Of a stretch of DNA of 64,000 bases, positions 60,963-64,000 are shown in pieces. The DNA comes from Pseudanabaena sp. (lineage in GTDB: Bacteria > Cyanobacteriota > Cyanobacteriia > Pseudanabaenales > Pseudanabaenaceae). Under the pieces are notes generated by a model, which was not told the DNA's origin, did not search any database, and saw nothing but the letters and a program-made list of their open reading frames with translations. The stretch covers positions 1-64,000 of the forward strand of contig QBLS01000007.1 in the NCBI GenBank assembly GCA_003249015.1, read 5' to 3'. Position 1 is the first letter of the stretch, and every line of letters starts with the position of its first letter. Made by a program: the position numbers and the translations under genes.

Positions 60963-62873
60963 ATGAAAAACCTGCTTGCTACTGTTTTAACTCTCAGTGC
61001 ACTTACTAGCGCGACTCCCGCGCTCGCTAAGCCCGATCCATTTTTGCCCAACGCGATCGCTAAAGTCTTACTCTCGCAATCCTCAACCCCCCAAATTTCT
61101 AGTAACTTTACAGAACGCACTTTAAAAATCGCCAAGCAGATCCCCACCGATGTGATGGGAGTGGTGATGGTTGATCTAGATGCTAGGTCATGGCAGGCGA
61201 TCGCGGGAATGTCCAAGATCAATCCTCTCAATGGAATCGCCCAATTACTAAGCTTCTTTGGCGGCGATTTACCATTTTCCTTCGCCACCGACATTCAGCC
61301 TTGGCTGTCTCAAGAATTAGCATTTGTATTTTTAAACAGTGACGATGGGGTAAATGCGATCGCTATAGCACCAACGAGCGACAGCCAAAAATTTGACCTG
61401 TTTCTAGCCAAGCTACAAACTCTTGACCTGCCTAAACCAACGGAAACTACTTATCAAAACGTCAAAATCCTAGAGTGGGAGTTACCTGACGAAGAGCCAG
61501 TTGCAACTGAGATACCAGAGGAAGAAACCCCTGAAGGTGAGCTGGCTGAAGCTGAAGGTGAAAACGAAGACGGACAACCTGAGGAGAATCCTGAAGATAA
61601 TGAGGATATGCCAGACATGGATCTGGCTTTTATTCCTAAGAAATTTGCGATCGCTAAGCTGCCCAACGGACTAGCCGTAATTGCAACCAGTCGCCAAGGG
61701 ATTGAGCAGTTAATCGATACCTCAGAGTCAAAGTCTTTAGCTGATAACCCATTGTTTCTGCGATCGCTAAAAAACCCTCTCTGGAACCGTTCTGTACTTG
61801 CTGGATACGGTGACTTCAAGGAGTTTGGTAAAATCTCTGAATTTATTGCCCAAGATATTCCCGAATCTTCACCAATACCAGGATTTAATCGGGCTGAATA
61901 TATTCAAGGTTTGCAATATACGCTGGGTCAGTACAGCAGTTTTGATCTATTTACTTGGATAACGCCCAACGGTATTCGTAGCCAAAGTAACAGCTACTTC
62001 TCAGAAGTGCGTCCACCACAGCCGAAGGACACAGAGTCTCGTGATCGCCTATTGTCCTATCTCCCTGAGAAGGTCTATGGTGTGATTAGCAGCCGTAACC
62101 TCAATCGTCAGTGGCAATGGTTTGTCGAAGAGTCTAAAGTGCAGCCCTCTTACAAGATTTTTGTAGAGGGACTACAACCATTCTTCTCATTTATTATTGG
62201 AAACTCTGTAGACCTTGATATTGCCAAGGACATCATTTCTTGGATGGATGGGGAGTACGCCCTAGTTGGCTTTCCCAGTAAAACCTCTCCCCTTGCCCAA
62301 TTCGGCATTGACTTTACGATGGGAATGTTAATCCGAACTTCTAAACCCGAAGCCGCCAACCTTGGACTTGAGAAAATCAGCAAAATTCTGGCTCAACAAA
62401 ATTTACAAATAAAGAAGCGGCAAGTTGGAACCACAACTTTAACAAGCTTTGAATTTGTTGAAGATGAAGCATCGGGTAAAACTCAAAGTGTCTTTGCCTA
62501 TGGCTGGCGCGATCGCCAAACCCTACTGGTGACCTTTGGTTCCGCCACAGCCAATGAATTCATTCCTACTCCCAAAGCATCTTTTGGACAGTCAGCGATG
62601 TTCCGTGAGATCATTGCCGATATGCCACAACCTAATTTTGGCTATTTTTATCTAAATGCCAAAGAGCTTGCGGTCATGGGAGTTAAGTTTTATTTGTCGG
62701 AATTTACTTCTTCTGATTTCCCCGAAGAATCTGGCAGTGAATTAAAAGCTGATGCGGAAAATGCATTCCCCCCAGAGATTCAAAGCGTGATCAATAAATT
62801 GGGTGGTTTAGTTTTTGTTTACTCAGAAACTAGCGATCGCTTCCAAGCCGACTTTGCGATCGATATTAAATAA
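60963..62873 (+). CDS. DUF3352-family exported protein
   Basis: A protein of about 636 aa with a signal peptide (about 1-23, ending TPALA). DUF3352 landmarks match the paralogue at 28350: SWMDGEYALVGF, FGYFYLNAKELAVM and a C-terminal LVFVYSETSD. An acidic stretch (about 180-215, EIPEEETPEGELAEAEGENE) is inserted and not seen in the paralogue. The start is set at ATG for MKNLLAT rather than the GTG two codons earlier. Function unknown; probably periplasmic. Confidence 0.86.
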   Translation: MKNLLATVLTLSALTSATPALAKPDPFLPNAIAKVLLSQSSTPQISSNFTERTLKIAKQIPTDVMGVVMVDLDARSWQAIAGMSKINPLNGIAQLLSFFGGDLPFSFATDIQPWLSQELAFVFLNSDDGVNAIAIAPTSDSQKFDLFLAKLQTLDLPKPTETTYQNVKILEWELPDEEPVATEIPEEETPEGELAEAEGENEDGQPEENPEDNEDMPDMDLAFIPKKFAIAKLPNGLAVIATSRQGIEQLIDTSESKSLADNPLFLRSLKNPLWNRSVLAGYGDFKEFGKISEFIAQDIPESSPIPGFNRAEYIQGLQYTLGQYSSFDLFTWITPNGIRSQSNSYFSEVRPPQPKDTESRDRLLSYLPEKVYGVISSRNLNRQWQWFVEESKVQPSYKIFVEGLQPFFSFIIGNSVDLDIAKDIISWMDGEYALVGFPSKTSPLAQFGIDFTMGMLIRTSKPEAANLGLEKISKILAQQNLQIKKRQVGTTTLTSFEFVEDEASGKTQSVFAYGWRDRQTLLVTFGSATANEFIPTPKASFGQSAMFREIIADMPQPNFGYFYLNAKELAVMGVKFYLSEFTSSDFPEESGSELKADAENAFPPEIQSVINKLGGLVFVYSETSDRFQADFAIDIK

Positions 62874-63003
62874 GACTTAAATTTAAATTGAAATGTCTTC
62901 CCAGTCGTATAGATAGCGGTACAAAGCTTTGCCGCGTAACGCTATCTATGGGTGTTATAGCTTTATTCGCTTTTTTGAAGGCAGACTTATGGTGAGCTTT
63001 CAA

Positions 63004-63057
63004 AAAACAGTTTTGCGATTTCCCGTGCCCTCGACGCGGAAAATCGCAAAACTGTTT
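63004..63057. repeat. Class B-like palindrome
   Basis: AAAACAGTTTTGCGATTTCC and its complement around a GTGCCCTCGAC centre. Confidence 0.85.
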
Positions 63058-63092
63058 TCATAATGAAAACTTCTGGGTCTATTAGTACTACA

Positions 63093-63125
63093 ATTGACTT
63101 TGCAAGACTAATCTTGCTATAATTA
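63093..63125 (+). promoter_or_regulatory. Candidate promoter of the rpsL-rpsG operon
   Basis: TTGACT (63093-63098) and TATAAT (63118-63123) resemble -35 and -10 boxes, but the gap is about 19 bases, longer than the usual 17. It would start transcription about 45 bp upstream of rpsL. Moderate support only. Confidence 0.45.
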
Positions 63126-63174
63126 TGTGCTGTTGATTAGAATACACAGCCGCAGATATACCAAATCATCACCT

Positions 63175-63588
63175 ATGCCCACGATCCAACAGCTCATCCG
63201 CACTGAGCGCCAAACCATAAACACCAAAACAAAATCTCCTGCCCTAAAAAGTTGTCCTCAACGCAGGGGAGTATGTACTCGCGTCTACACTACAACACCC
63301 AAAAAGCCAAACTCTGCTCTCAGAAAAGTGGCAAGGGTGCGCTTGACTTCTGGATTTGAAGTCACTGCATACATCCCTGGAATTGGACATAATCTTCAAG
63401 AACACTCAGTCGTGATGATTAGAGGCGGTCGTGTGAAAGACCTTCCTGGTGTGCGTTATCACATCATTCGCGGTACTCTTGACACTTCGGGCGTGAAGGA
63501 TCGCAAGCAAGGTCGTTCTAAGTATGGTGCGAAAAGACCTAAGCCAGGACAAGCAACAGCCGCCAGCACTGGCAAGAAAAAGAAATAG
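63175..63588 (+). CDS. rpsL: 30S ribosomal protein S12
   Basis: Component of the decoding centre, and site of streptomycin-resistance mutations. [13 protein letters not shown] start, the [20 protein letters not shown] loop (with the Lys of the streptomycin site in PKKPNS) and [20 protein letters not shown]. The start is set at MPTIQQ, the universal S12 start; the upstream frame is leader. The C-terminal extension of about 13 residues ([14 protein letters not shown]) is usual in cyanobacteria. First gene of the str operon. Confidence 0.98.
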   Translation: MPTIQQLIRTERQTINTKTKSPALKSCPQRRGVCTRVYTTTPKKPNSALRKVARVRLTSGFEVTAYIPGIGHNLQEHSVVMIRGGRVKDLPGVRYHIIRGTLDTSGVKDRKQGRSKYGAKRPKPGQATAASTGKKKK

Positions 63589-63671
63589 AAACCGATTAAT
63601 CAAGGTTTACTTACCAGCAATCTACTTTAGTAAAATTAGCAATTCATTTTATAAGGTGAATTTACACTGTA

Positions 63672-64000
63672 ATGTCTCGTAGAACGAAAGCTTCAAAGCG
63701 CATAACTCCTCCTGATTCTGTATATAACAGCCGTCTTATCAGCATGCTAATCCGTCGTGTGATGTCACGCGGCAAACATTCTGTAGCCTCCCGCATTGTG
63801 TACAAGGCTTTAGACACAATTGGCGAACGCACAGGTAATCCCCCCCTCGAAGTCTTTGACCGTGCAATTCGTAATGCTACTCCCTTAGTCGAAGTTAAGG
63901 CTCGCCGCGTTGGTGGTGCTACTTACCAAGTCCCTATGGAAGTTCGTACTGACCGTGGTGTAGCACTCGCTTTACGTTGGTTAGTCCAGTATTCTCGTTC
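63672..64000 (+). CDS. rpsG: 30S ribosomal protein S7, cut by window end
   Basis: S7 binds the 3' major domain of 16S rRNA and starts assembly of the head. From ATG at 63672 the frame reads [16 protein letters not shown], then [20 protein letters not shown] and [20 protein letters not shown], all typical of S7. About 109 of 156 codons are in the window, with no stop. An AAGGTGA at 63653 could serve as ribosome binding site. fusA and tuf probably follow outside. Confidence 0.97.
   Translation, partial: MSRRTKASKRITPPDSVYNSRLISMLIRRVMSRGKHSVASRIVYKALDTIGERTGNPPLEVFDRAIRNATPLVEVKARRVGGATYQVPMEVRTDRGVALALRWLVQYSR

Larger units (their letters stand above)
62874..63174. other. 301-bp spacer before rpsL
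   Basis: It contains the palindrome at 63004-63057. An rpsL promoter and leader probably lie in the last 110 bp (TTGACT...TATAAT-like: TTGACTTTGC at 63093 and CTATAATTA at 63117). Confidence 0.6.

Overview
The window is chromosomal DNA of a thylakoid-bearing cyanobacterium. Evidence: psbX (photosystem II), an orange carotenoid protein gene next to a beta-carotene ketolase, an SLH-domain porin, GUN4 domains, an NblB-like HEAT protein, many cyanobacterium-specific DUF families and dozens of HIP1 octamers (GCGATCGC). The family mix and palindrome-rich spacers remind me of Pseudanabaena, but the genus is a guess. I recognise no prophage, CRISPR array or complete insertion sequence. The only RNA gene I find is tRNA-Cys(GCA).

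Layout. 0.3-10.5 kb: one co-directional block encoding a J-domain/TPR protein, a membrane Ser/Thr kinase with a GUN4 domain, a divergent Hsp70, two membrane LysM proteins, an embedded DUF433/PIN-like toxin-antitoxin pair, a J-like protein without HPD, and GrpE. It looks like an accessory Hsp70 machine tied to a kinase and to envelope LysM proteins, and it is my best candidate for an undescribed system. 10.7-14.3 kb: bestrophin-like channel, ocp and crtW (photoprotection). 14.4-18.7 kb: Ycf33-like protein, DUF6464, rbfA, a TolQ/ExbB-like protein, then sufC-sufD. 18.8-25.2 kb, mostly minus strand: PLP decarboxylase, tandem peptide ABC ATPase, coaBC, a membrane protein, psbX and PsiE. 25.5-31.9 kb: LysR regulator, tRNA-Cys, pirin, double-CDGSH protein divergent from an HxlR regulator, DUF3352 protein, YgjP-like metalloprotease. 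32.5-43.8 kb: pentapeptide protein, GT9, YRG-repeat protein, panB, DUF4253, CHAT-TPR protein, a SLOG/DprA-like protein, leuD, ferredoxin, a nuclease and murD. 43.8-51.8 kb: ftsI, lipoprotein, mscL, pentulose kinase, DUF3119, NblB-like protein, Rpn-type nuclease and a broken DUF29 gene. 52-64 kb: porin, an RNB protein that appears to lack its catalytic residues, ClC channel, GUN4/HPt gene pair, DUF3352 paralogue, rpsL and the start of rpsG.

The most striking feature at genome scale is the set of more than 40 perfect or near-perfect palindromes (about 30-70 bp) in the spacers. They fall into a few core classes whose arms differ from copy to copy yet stay self-complementary. Several are flanked by a conserved module resembling GGGTTTGAGCGCAAAGCGCT. 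Some carry the stop codons of one or both flanking convergent genes, so they may act as bidirectional terminators as well as dispersed elements.

Several small or broken genes needed direct reading: psbX (39 aa), the DUF29 pseudogene, and the 5' part of rpsG cut by the window end. Starts were moved to internal ATG codons, or to a TTG with a good ribosome binding site, where sequence supported it.
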